Translations under genes and position numbers: made by a program | NCBI GenBank assembly: GCA_049522565.1 | Contig: JBEKNT010000064.1 | Coordinates: 1-21,339, forward strand | Source: JASHVB01 sp049522565 | GTDB lineage: Bacteria; Pseudomonadota; Alphaproteobacteria; Acetobacterales; Acetobacteraceae | Length of the DNA stretch: 21,339 nt | Direction of reading: 5' to 3' | Shown here: in pieces, positions 13,696-20,563 of the stretch | Numbering within the stretch: the first letter of the stretch is position 1 | Layout of the letters: every line of letters starts with the position of its first letter | The notes under the pieces: generated by a model | What the model was told of the DNA's origin: nothing | Seen by the model: the letters and a program-made list of their open reading frames with translations, nothing else | Databases searched by the model: none

Positions 13696-15642
13696 ATGAA
13701 AGCTGAGGTGCTGGCCGCGATCGGCGAAACCGGGCTGAGCCGCTCGGCCGCCGTCAACGCTGCCCTGTCAGCCAATGACCGGGTCAAATACTTGCTCTCC
13801 CTGCTCCAGATGGCCGCCGCGCATGCCGACCAGCCGGAACAGCCGCCCACCAGCCTGAAGCGCGAGCGGATCGGGTGCGCCATCGACGAGCCATCCCTCG
13901 ACGCGTTCACCGCTGCCGCCCGCCGCCAGGGCCCCGCCTATCACTTGCCAGGCGCCGACAAGCTGGTCGCCCGCATTGCCCAGGACCTCAAGACGATGGC
14001 GGCGCCGGTGCTCGACGCCGGGATCTCCCCCTTCGCCGCCCGCCTGGATGCTGCGTTGACCGCCATCCCGCAGGCCACCGGCGACATGCTGGACGCCGCG
14101 GTGCTCGCCGCCATGAGTAGTGCCAGTCCGCCAGAGGGCAGCGATAGCCTGCACAGGTTGGTGATGGACCTGCACAAGCAGCTCAACGTACTGCAAGCCG
14201 GCCTCGCCGAGGAGACCATCGACGGCGCCGCCGCCTATGGCCTGGCCGAGCAGGACCGCCCCCGCGTGGCCGCCTTCATGGCCGGCCTCAACCGCACGGC
14301 GCGGCTGAAATTCGACCACCCCGGCCTCGGCACCACGGCCACGCGCTGCGGTGGAAAACTGGTGCTGCAGAATGACATCGGCACCACCGACGCGCATGTC
14401 GTGGTGATCCATGTCGAGGGCCTGATCCTGCGCGTCACCTACACCGACGTGCATGAGCAGCGGCTGCGGTTTTTCCAGGAGATGTTGGCGAGCCGCTCGC
14501 CGGTCTGGGAGACGACCCAGCCGGGCCAGATCGCCGGCGGCGCCGCGTTCCAGCTCACCACCGGGCGCATCGATGCGGCGGACGAGGCGGCGTTGCACGA
14601 CGCGTTGCAGTTCCTTGGCTCGCGCCTGGTGTTCCTGATCGACTGGAACCGCGCCCGCAAGCAGCTCCGCGCCTTCCTGCCCCGCGCGGCGCGTCTCGCC
14701 CTGCTGCACTGGGCGGCGGCGCAGGAAATTGGCCATCGTGGCTTCCTCGAACTCGGCGGCGCGCGGCTGGTCAACCAGGCGATCGAGGCGGCCGACGGCT
14801 CGGCGGTGCATTTCGGTGACCGGTTGAGCGATCTGCTCGGCGTGGTCGAGACCGGGCAATTCCTCCGCTTCGTGCTGCGCGCCGCGACCGACTGCCTGAT
14901 CACGCGCCGCTCGCCGTCGCTCTTGCGCGACCGCATCCGTGCCGAACTGGGGCGGCATTTCAGCAACGAGCGGCGCCGGTTGCTACACTTGGCCGCGGAC
15001 CATGCGGGACTGATCTTCGAGCTGGCCAGCCTGGTGCGCGACGGCGTGCTGGCGTTGGGGTCGCCGGATGCCGGCCCCGCCCAGGGCCGCGCGCAACAGC
15101 GAGCCCGCGGCTATGAGCATGACGCCGACCGGCTGGTGGCGCAGGTCTTCGAGGCGGTGCGCCGTCGCACCGACTACGCGGTGTTCGCCCCGCTGCTGCA
15201 CGCCGCGGACGATGCGGCCGACGAGTTGGAGGATGCCGGCTTCCTGTTGGCCCTGCTGGCGGAGGCCAACCCGGCCGCGCCCGCGGCGGGACCGCGGCAG
15301 ACGCAGGTGACAGAGCAATTGCAGGTCCTGGCCGCTCTGGCGCTGGAGGCCACGCAGGAATGGCTGAAAGCGCTGCTGCATGCGGCGCATGCCGAGGACC
15401 GCAGCACGGCCGAGGACGCCGACGATTTCCTGGTGGCAATCGACCGCATCGCCGCTCTGGAGCATGCAGCGGACGACGCCGAACGCACGCTGAACGCGAC
15501 GGCCGTGCGGCAGGCCGCGGATTTCCGACAATTGCACCTCTACACCGCGATCGGCGCCAAGCTCGAGTCCGCCACCGACGCGCTGAAGCGCGCCAGCCTG
15601 ATGCTGCATGAGCATCTGCTGGGTGAGGTGCTGGGTGCCTGA
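13696..15642 (+). CDS. Large protein with C-terminal PhoU/DUF47-like region
   Basis: Function unknown. Of 648 residues, roughly 1-465 match nothing I recognise: a helical head, a beta-rich patch (about 218-252, with KLVLQNDIGTTDAHVVVIHV) and an Arg/Leu-rich stretch. The last ~180 residues look like PhoU/DUF47 (Pit-accessory) helices, with E/DxxxD metal-cluster motifs: E474-HDA-D478, D505-DAA-D509, E589-HAA-D593 and E624-SAT-D628. There is no signal peptide or membrane span. ATG 13696 has GGAGGG four bases upstream. The stop codon overlaps the start of the dikinase-like gene by 8 bases, so the products are very likely made together and may interact. An FNR-like box precedes it. The PhoU similarity is by motif and spacing only; a profile search would decide. 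Confidence 0.85.
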   Translation: MKAEVLAAIGETGLSRSAAVNAALSANDRVKYLLSLLQMAAAHADQPEQPPTSLKRERIGCAIDEPSLDAFTAAARRQGPAYHLPGADKLVARIAQDLKTMAAPVLDAGISPFAARLDAALTAIPQATGDMLDAAVLAAMSSASPPEGSDSLHRLVMDLHKQLNVLQAGLAEETIDGAAAYGLAEQDRPRVAAFMAGLNRTARLKFDHPGLGTTATRCGGKLVLQNDIGTTDAHVVVIHVEGLILRVTYTDVHEQRLRFFQEMLASRSPVWETTQPGQIAGGAAFQLTTGRIDAADEAALHDALQFLGSRLVFLIDWNRARKQLRAFLPRAARLALLHWAAAQEIGHRGFLELGGARLVNQAIEAADGSAVHFGDRLSDLLGVVETGQFLRFVLRAATDCLITRRSPSLLRDRIRAELGRHFSNERRRLLHLAADHAGLIFELASLVRDGVLALGSPDAGPAQGRAQQRARGYEHDADRLVAQVFEAVRRRTDYAVFAPLLHAADDAADELEDAGFLLALLAEANPAAPAAGPRQTQVTEQLQVLAALALEATQEWLKALLHAAHAEDRSTAEDADDFLVAIDRIAALEHAADDAERTLNATAVRQAADFRQLHLYTAIGAKLESATDALKRASLMLHEHLLGEVLGA

Positions 15643-17278
15643 CACCGACCTCTGCTTCATCCTGCCCAACGAGGCGTTGCCGGCAGGCGGCGCGGCTGCG
15701 GTCGGCAACAAGGCGTGGAACCTGATGCGCCTGGCGCAGGCGGGCTTGCCGGTGCCGCCCGGCTTCGTGCTGCCGACCGCCTGGTGCCGCGCGTCACGCG
15801 ACCCGGCCGCACTGCGCCAGACGCTGGCCGCCGGCATCGCCCGACTGGAGGCCGCGACCGGCCTGGGGTTCGGCTCGGCGCGCCGGCCGCTGCTGGTTGC
15901 GGTGCGCTCCGGCGCCGCCGTGTCGATGCCCGGCATGCTGGAAACCGTGCTGGATGTCGGCCTGAACTCTCGCACCGTCGAGGGCGTGATCCGGCTGACC
16001 GGCAACCCACGCCTGGCCTGGGATAGCGATCGCCGCCTGGTCCAGGGTTATGCCGAAGTGGTGGCCGGCCTGCCACCCGAGCCATTCGAGGCGTTGCTGC
16101 GCGCCGCGGTGGCAGGGGAGGGGGCGGAGAGCGAGCGCGATCTTGACCACCGTGCCTTGCGCCGTCTCTCCGAAGCCATGCGGGAAGGCTATGCGGCGCT
16201 GGCCGGCGCGGCGCTTCCGGCCGATCCGCTGGACCAGTTGGTCGGCGCGGCGGAAGCGGTGTTCCGCTCCTGGGACGCGCAGAAGGCGGTGGCGTGGCGC
16301 CGGCTGAACGGGCTGGACGATGCGGCCGGCACAGCGGTGACCGTGCAGACCATGGTGTTCGGCAACGCCGGCGGCACCTCCGGCGCCGGGGTGGGCTTCA
16401 CCCGCGATCCCGCCACCGGCGCGCGGACGCTGTATTTCGATTTCTGCTGCAACGGCCAGGGTGAGGACGTGGTGGCCGGGCGTCGCACGCTGGCCGACGG
16501 CGACCGGCTGCGCGCGCTGCTGCCGGAGGCTTTCCACGGACTGGAGGCGGTCGCCGCCCGGCTGGAGGCACTGTTCCGCGACGCCCAGGACTTCGAGTTC
16601 ACCGTGCAGGACGGGAAATTGCTCGTGCTGCAAACCCGCCGCGCCCAGCGCACCTCGCTGGCGGCGCTGCGCATGGCGGTTGACATGGTGGAGGAGGGCT
16701 TGGTGACGCCACGGGAAGCGCTGTGCCGGCTGGACGGCCTGGATCTGGCGTCGCTCGGCCGCACGCGTTTCGCGCCGCCTTTACCGGAGCCGCTGACGCA
16801 CGCGGTGGTGGCGGGTGTGGGTGTCGCGAGCGGGCCGGTGGCGCTGGACGAAGCCGCGGCGGCGCGGTTTGCCGGCGACGGCACACCGGCGATCCTGGTT
16901 CGCCCGGAGACGCTGACCGCCGACATCGCCGGCCTGGCCGGTGCCGCCGGCTTGCTGACCGCCGCCGGCAGCCGCACCGCTCACGCCGCGGTTGTGGCAC
17001 GTCAGCTCGGCAAGGTGTGCCTGGTGGGTTGCATGGATCTGGACATCGACATGGCGCTGCGCCGCTGCCGGATCGGGGGGAAGGCGTTCGACGAGGGTGA
17101 CGCGGTCAGCGTCGACGGCAATACCGGCGCGATCTATCCCGGCGCATTGTCGGTGCTGACCGAGCGCCCCGAACGCGAGCTTGCCGCGGTGGCGGGCTGG
17201 CGCTCGGCCGCAGCGCCCGTGCCGCGCAAGCGTCATCGCAGGCCGACCGCCGATCGGGGCAGCATGCAGCGGGCCTGA
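15635..17278 (+). CDS. PPDK-like protein without the PEP/pyruvate domain
   Basis: Closely resembles the first two-thirds of pyruvate phosphate dikinase. In 547 residues: the N-terminal opening GNKAWNLMRLAQAGLPVPPGF (partly, 24-44), VRSGAAVSMPGMLETVLDVG (90-109), VQTMVFGN (237-244), GVGFTRDPATG (252-262), GQGEDVVAG (274-282) and DFEFTVQDGKLLVLQTR (319-335) of the ATP-grasp module; then the swivelling domain with TAHAAVVARQLGKVCLVG (448-465), whose H450 is the phosphorylated His. It ends soon after DGNTGAIYPG in a basic tail (RKRHRR). The ~340-residue TIM barrel that binds PEP/pyruvate is missing, and nothing in the next 660 bases encodes it. It could autophosphorylate from ATP, but the acceptor is unknown. 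The GTG start overlaps the previous stop; GGTGAGG (15622-15628) is 6 bases before it. An ATG at 15608 is the alternative. Confidence 0.9.
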   Translation: MPDTDLCFILPNEALPAGGAAAVGNKAWNLMRLAQAGLPVPPGFVLPTAWCRASRDPAALRQTLAAGIARLEAATGLGFGSARRPLLVAVRSGAAVSMPGMLETVLDVGLNSRTVEGVIRLTGNPRLAWDSDRRLVQGYAEVVAGLPPEPFEALLRAAVAGEGAESERDLDHRALRRLSEAMREGYAALAGAALPADPLDQLVGAAEAVFRSWDAQKAVAWRRLNGLDDAAGTAVTVQTMVFGNAGGTSGAGVGFTRDPATGARTLYFDFCCNGQGEDVVAGRRTLADGDRLRALLPEAFHGLEAVAARLEALFRDAQDFEFTVQDGKLLVLQTRRAQRTSLAALRMAVDMVEEGLVTPREALCRLDGLDLASLGRTRFAPPLPEPLTHAVVAGVGVASGPVALDEAAAARFAGDGTPAILVRPETLTADIAGLAGAAGLLTAAGSRTAHAAVVARQLGKVCLVGCMDLDIDMALRRCRIGGKAFDEGDAVSVDGNTGAIYPGALSVLTERPERELAAVAGWRSAAAPVPRKRHRRPTADRGSMQRA

Positions 17279-17339
17279 CGTGTGCGAGCCGCCCGAACGA
17301 TAGACGCTTGGCTGGTTCGCGCAGGCCGCTCCTGCAGGC

Positions 17340-17362
17340 ATGGCCGGGCGTGATCCGGTCAT
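17340..17362. repeat. Small palindrome (REP-like)
   Basis: ATGGCCGG, 7-base loop, CCGGTCAT; all eight positions pair, one as G-U. It lies 62 bases after the dikinase-like stop codon and may serve as its terminator. Confidence 0.55.
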
Positions 17363-17388
17363 CTGTCGCGACCGCACGGCTGCATCGA

Positions 17389-17408
17389 TGGCCGGGTCAC
17401 GCCGGCCA
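17389..17408. repeat. Small palindrome (REP-like)
   Basis: TGGCCGG, 6-base loop, CCGGCCA; a perfect 7-bp stem. It is preceded by GA and followed by TGAC, as in the ends of copies A and B (GATGG…CCATGACG), so it appears to be a short member of the same repeat class. Confidence 0.55.
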
Positions 17409-17487
17409 TGACACAAGGGGCGCACAGGGTCCGTAACCGCTCGCCGCGGAACAACTGCGTCAGTTGACGTGCGGACCGTGCCTAATT

Positions 17488-17602
17488 CGTCATGGTCCGC
17501 GTAGGCGGACCATCCACGACTTTCCTTGATGTGAGCCCCAAAGTCGTGGATGGCGGGCCGGAGCCTGCCCCCGGGCACTTGACCCGGGGGCCCGCCATGA
17601 CG
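17488..17602. repeat. REP-like palindromic repeat, copy B
   Basis: The left unit 17488-17520 contains a perfect 9-bp hairpin (ATGGTCCGC, GTAG, GCGGACCAT). The right unit 17541-17602 carries an outer 10-bp dyad (ATGGCGGGCC at 17550-17559, GGCCCGCCAT at 17589-17598) and an overlapping alternative 9-bp dyad (GCCCCCGGG at 17567-17575, CCCGGGGGC at 17583-17591). The units face each other: CGTCATGG…CCATCCACGACTTT then AAAGTCGTGGATGG…CCATGACG. The right unit is 59/62 identical to copy A. Confidence 0.85.
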
Positions 17603-17730
17603 GGACGGACGATGCTGCGCCGAATGGTGATTCGTTTATTCCTCGGCAGGGGCTAACCGCTCACTCAACGCCGACGGGGCGAAGGTCTGCCATCCTGTCT
17701 TGAGTGCACGCCGTGACGTCCTGCCTGCCG

Positions 17731-17775
17731 ACCGGAGCCTGCCCGCGGGCGCTTGACCGCGGGGGGTGGCATGAC
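17731..17775. repeat. REP-like repeat, copy C (partial, diverged)
   Basis: A 45-base stretch beginning ACCGGAGCCTGCCC and ending GGCATGAC aligns with the right unit of copies A and B with several substitutions, including compensating ones (GCCCGCGGGCGCTTGACCGCG in outline). The outer AAGTCGTGGATGG arm is missing. Confidence 0.65.
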
Positions 17776-17944
17776 TGCGCAGGCGCAGCCTGTGGATCGA
17801 ACTCGAACGCGGCTGGTATCACACTCGTTATGACAGATCGGCGGCTGGCGCCTTCCGGTTTCCCGGAATCACGGGCATGTTCGTGTTTCTCAACGTGATG
17901 CCATGGCCCAGCCTGCCTTCCTCTGACAGTCGGAGCGAGCTCAA

Positions 17945-18106
17945 ATGTTCACGATCGACGTGATCACCCTACAGCCCCTCGTCGCCCTCATCGCCGGGAT
18001 TCTGATCCTCCTCATCCCGCGGCTGCTGAACTTTATTGTGGCGCTCTATCTGATCTTGATCGGCGTGATCGGACTGTTGCCGCACCTTCAGCGCCTGCTG
18101 CACTAA
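17945..18106 (+). CDS. DUF3096 small membrane protein
   Basis: A 53-residue hydrophobic protein starting MFTIDVITLQ. It has two short transmembrane segments (about 11-24 and 29-45) separated by the charged turn PRLLNF. The LIAGILILLIPRLLNFIVA pattern is the DUF3096 signature as I know it; the family has no assigned function and is usually about 50 residues, so this looks complete. The ATG at 17945 has GGAG about 10 bases upstream, a weak site. It is preceded by the repeat-rich gap and stands alone. Confidence 0.85.
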   Translation: MFTIDVITLQPLVALIAGILILLIPRLLNFIVALYLILIGVIGLLPHLQRLLH

Positions 18107-18367
18107 CACCCGCCGCCCGGCGATTGACGTTCGGCTGGTCCGCACCGGCACTTCCCACATGATGGCCGGTCGATATTCCAATGGTTCTTGACCCCACGGG
18201 GCCGCAAGGATGGCCCTTGGGCGGACCCGAGCCGTCGTGCACGCTTCGTCCGAAACCCGTCCGAAAAGTGCACTTGGTATGAATTTGCAACGGGGACCCG
18301 CCGGCACAGTTGTATTGACACGACATTCTCCAAGCGGAAATCTGTGTCAGCCACACGAGGAATGCGG

Positions 18368-18550
18368 ATGGTGTGCGACATTGCCAATCCACAAACCGGC
18401 TCGGCCGACGTCTCCGCTGCATTGCGGGCGCGGGCGGAACGCGCGCGTGCCCTGGCGCGATGGGTTGCGCATGACGATGCGGCGCAGACGCTCCGCGAGT
18501 ACGCGGACGAGCTGGAGATGAAAGCCGCGGCTGCGGAACCTCGCACCTGA
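18368..18550 (+). CDS. Small hypothetical protein, helical
   Basis: A 60-residue product with no known function. After a short head, residues about 15-55 form one or two amphipathic helices rich in Ala, Arg and Glu (ALRARAERARALARWV and LREYADELEMKAAA). Short proteins ending in YADELE-like helices are common hypotheticals in alphaproteobacteria. The ATG at 18368 is chosen because GAGGA (18357-18361) sits 6 bases upstream; the frame is open back to 18188, but that part is unlike a protein. A TTGACA at 18315-18320 could be a -35 element, without a convincing -10. Confidence 0.55.
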   Translation: MVCDIANPQTGSADVSAALRARAERARALARWVAHDDAAQTLREYADELEMKAAAAEPRT

Positions 18551-18649
18551 GATGCTGACCGGGTCCCGTCGCGTCCCGCCCTACGCACCGCGCTGGTCGA
18601 CGTCGCACACTTATCCGCAGGATCGACCCGCGCGCCCAAGCGACGCAGT

Positions 18650-18719
18650 GCGCATGAGGGTGATCGGGTTGTCCCGCGGCATAAGGGTGCGGCGTGCCGA
18701 CCCGATCACCCTCACGCGC
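18650..18719. repeat. 20-bp inverted repeat
   Basis: The left arm 18650-18669 (GCGCATGAGGGTGATCGGGT) and right arm 18700-18719 are reverse complements at 19 of 20 positions, separated by 30 bases. It lies in the 222-base gap between the small hypothetical gene (plus) and the cupin gene (minus), so it could terminate both. No U-tract. Confidence 0.65.
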
Positions 18720-18743
18720 ACCCTCGGCGCTCGCGCGTCTCGA

Positions 18744-18766
18744 CCTCTCCCGCTGCGTGGGCGAGG
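18744..18766 (-). terminator. Candidate terminator of the cupin gene
   Basis: CCTCTCCC and GGGCGAGG pair with one mismatch around a 7-base loop, starting 6 bases beyond the cupin stop codon on the minus strand. No U-run follows, so confidence is modest. Confidence 0.4.
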
Positions 18767-18772
18767 ACTAGG

Positions 18773-19063
18773 TTACGCGGCTACGCCAGCGCGCGCGGCC
18801 GACCGGCGCCCCGCCACATACCGCACGCCGTCTGCCTCGGTATGCTCTTCATGCGTGGTACCGGCTGGGACGTTGCACGAATCGCCAGGCCCATAGACGC
18901 AGCGATCCTCGCCAAAAACCAGCGTGATCGACCCGTCCAGCACAAACAGCCGCGCGTCGAAGTCGTGCGTGTGCGCCGCACGATGCACGTTCGGCTTGAT
19001 TTCACCCTCGCGAACCTCATAGCCCTCGCGTTGAAGATCGGCTTCGAATTCTGCTCTGTTCAT
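18773..19063 (-). CDS. Small single-domain cupin protein
   Basis: A 96-residue single cupin barrel. Motif 1 is visible as H27-x(3)-HTHDFDARLFVLDG (31-44), motif 2 as YGPGDSCNVPAGTTHEE (57-73). H31 and H33 with H71 could bind a metal. The reaction or ligand is unknown; stand-alone cupins of this size act as isomerases, sensors or oxygenases. ATG 19063 is preferred over 19123 because the extension is not cupin-like and AAGG lies about 8 bases upstream on the minus strand. The promoter candidate at 19094-19123 supports the shorter start, since the longer one would begin inside it. Confidence 0.85.
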   Translation of the reverse strand: MNRAEFEADLQREGYEVREGEIKPNVHRAAHTHDFDARLFVLDGSITLVFGEDRCVYGPGDSCNVPAGTTHEEHTEADGVRYVAGRRSAARAGVAA

Positions 19064-19093
19064 GGTGGATGCCTTGTCCGGGGGGTGGCAGGC

Positions 19094-19123
19094 ACTGTAG
19101 GAACGGGTGTGCGCCGTGGTCAA
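19094..19123 (-). promoter_or_regulatory. Sigma-70-type promoter candidate for the cupin gene
   Basis: On the minus strand TTGACC (19123-19118) and TACAGT (19099-19094) are separated by 18 bases, matching 5/6 and 4/6 of the -35 and -10 consensus. The start of transcription would fall about 20-25 bases before the ATG at 19063. Confidence 0.4.
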
Positions 19124-19301
19124 TCCGTTGCGAGCCGACCAATAGAGATCAAGCGACTCATTGTACTAAGCGGCAATACCAACGCAGAAACGCTAGTTCT
19201 CCTCACTCAATAATCGCTTTAGGTTGGTGATACCTTCGTCTGCCATGGACATCTGCCCGGCAGAGACGAATTTTCCGTATCGCCGCCTGCCTGTCTGTCG
19301 C

Positions 19302-20378
19302 TCAATCCAATCGGTATACCCGCCGCGCGGTGCCGGCGAACAGCGCCTGCTTTTCCTCCGCCGAGGCGCCGCTCGCCAGGCGTTTGAAGGCATTCCACAG
19401 CGCCGCCCAGCCGATGCCCATCTTCTCCACCGGGAAGTTGCTCTCGAACATGCAGCGCCGCGGCCCGAACAATTCGATGCAGGTCTCGATATACGGCCGC
19501 CACAGCGCCGCCAGTTCCTCCGATGAAGGCGGACGAGGCTGCGCCATGTAATCGGTCGCCGCCAACCGCATCATCATGCCGCCAAGCTTCATGGTCACGT
19601 TCGGACACTTGGCCAGCGCGGTCACCGACGCCTTCCACGCCGCGAATACCGCGTCGCGCTTGCCGGCATACGGCCCGTAGCCGAGCGGCCCGCCGCAATG
19701 ACCCATGATGATGTTGGTGCCCGGAAACGCCCGCGCGAGGTCGGTCACGTCGGCAAGCTGCGGATGGAACACCCAGGCATCCAGCGACAGCCCCAGCGCC
19801 GATAGCTTCGCCAGCCCGGCACGGAACTCCGGCCGCGCGTACAACCCCGGCGTCATGTCGGGCGCGCTGTTGCCGATGATCGGATCGGCGTCCCAGCCGC
19901 CCGAGTGGCGCACGCCGCGGAACCGTCCCCCGCCGGCGCGGATATGCGCCTCCAGCACCGGCTCGACCCAGTCGCCCTTGGTCAGGTCCGCGTAACCGAC
20001 GATGCCGGCCGCCACGCGCGTCTTGCCGTAGCCGCCGCTGTCGCTCATCGCCCCGATGCCGGCGACGAACTCGGTCTCGCCGACCGGCCGCATCTCGCGC
20101 GGCCCGCTGGCGCGATACATCGAGTGGCACTGCAGGAACACGCTGCCGACGATGTTGTGGCCGGTGCCGCAATCGTCGAGGAACTCGTGCAGCAGGTAGC
20201 GCATCGCCGGCACCTGCCACGAATCGCCGGGACCCGGCACGCCGGGGCGGTGCCACAGATGGTGATGTGTATCGATGATCGGCAGCGCGGGATCGAGGAC
20301 CTGTTCCGGCGGCGCCTTGGCGAGCCACTCCGGCCGCGGCGGCGAGATGCGTCCATACTGCGTGACGGTCTGGCTCAT
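19302..20378 (-). CDS. COG3618-like amidohydrolase family 2 protein
   Basis: A metal-dependent TIM-barrel hydrolase/lactonase, 358 residues, longer than the 275-residue paralogue at 6449-7276. The first strand has the intact IDTHHHLW (35-42) with H38/H40; other visible elements are GVRHSGGW (155-162), FHPQL (H205), MGHCGG with H227, and FESNFPVEK (311-319), where the usual last Asp is Asn314, a variant I recall in this subgroup. There is no signal peptide. The ATG at 20378 has GGGAGA 8-9 bases upstream on the minus strand. It is divergent from the glutaredoxin-DinB gene, with a 185-base gap. Substrate unknown; relatives act on sugar lactones or aromatic carboxylates. Confidence 0.92.
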   Translation of the reverse strand: MSQTVTQYGRISPPRPEWLAKAPPEQVLDPALPIIDTHHHLWHRPGVPGPGDSWQVPAMRYLLHEFLDDCGTGHNIVGSVFLQCHSMYRASGPREMRPVGETEFVAGIGAMSDSGGYGKTRVAAGIVGYADLTKGDWVEPVLEAHIRAGGGRFRGVRHSGGWDADPIIGNSAPDMTPGLYARPEFRAGLAKLSALGLSLDAWVFHPQLADVTDLARAFPGTNIIMGHCGGPLGYGPYAGKRDAVFAAWKASVTALAKCPNVTMKLGGMMMRLAATDYMAQPRPPSSEELAALWRPYIETCIELFGPRRCMFESNFPVEKMGIGWAALWNAFKRLASGASAEEKQALFAGTARRVYRLD

Positions 20379-20553
20379 TGGCGTTTTCTCCCGAGGCTGC
20401 GGTTGGCTGGATTACCGCATGTCGGAGGCGGCGGCTCAATCCCACCGCCGTTGCCGCGGCAATGCATCCCCTGGCGGCCGCCCGTCTCAACCCCGCCTAT
20501 CGTGCCCGGATTGACGCCGTGTCTCCGCTGGGCGAAGCTGCAGCATTGTCGAT

Positions 20554-20560
20554 GAGGAAA
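20554..20560 (+). promoter_or_regulatory. Ribosome binding site upstream of the TGA-containing gene
   Basis: GAGGAAA, with its AGGA core 5 bases before the ATG at 20564. This site supports translation beginning upstream of the in-frame TGA at 20600, in the same frame as the downstream 240 codons. Confidence 0.65.
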
Positions 20561-20563
20561 CCG

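Larger units (their letters stand above)
17279..17944. other. Repeat-rich intergenic region
   Basis: These 666 bases have no supportable gene. They contain two small REP-like hairpins (17340-17362 and 17389-17408), the full repeat copy B (17488-17602) and a partial copy C (17731-17775). The two short open frames here are low quality and overlap the repeats. Transcription of the dikinase-like gene probably ends within these palindromes. Confidence 0.8.

Noticed and set aside
17704..17898. Short plus-strand frame within the repeat region
   Set aside because: It overlaps repeat copy C and has no ribosome binding site or protein-like composition.
19193..19259. Short minus-strand peptide MADEGITNLKRLLSEEN
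   Set aside because: Only 17-19 residues, no ribosome binding site and no family match; kept as non-coding.
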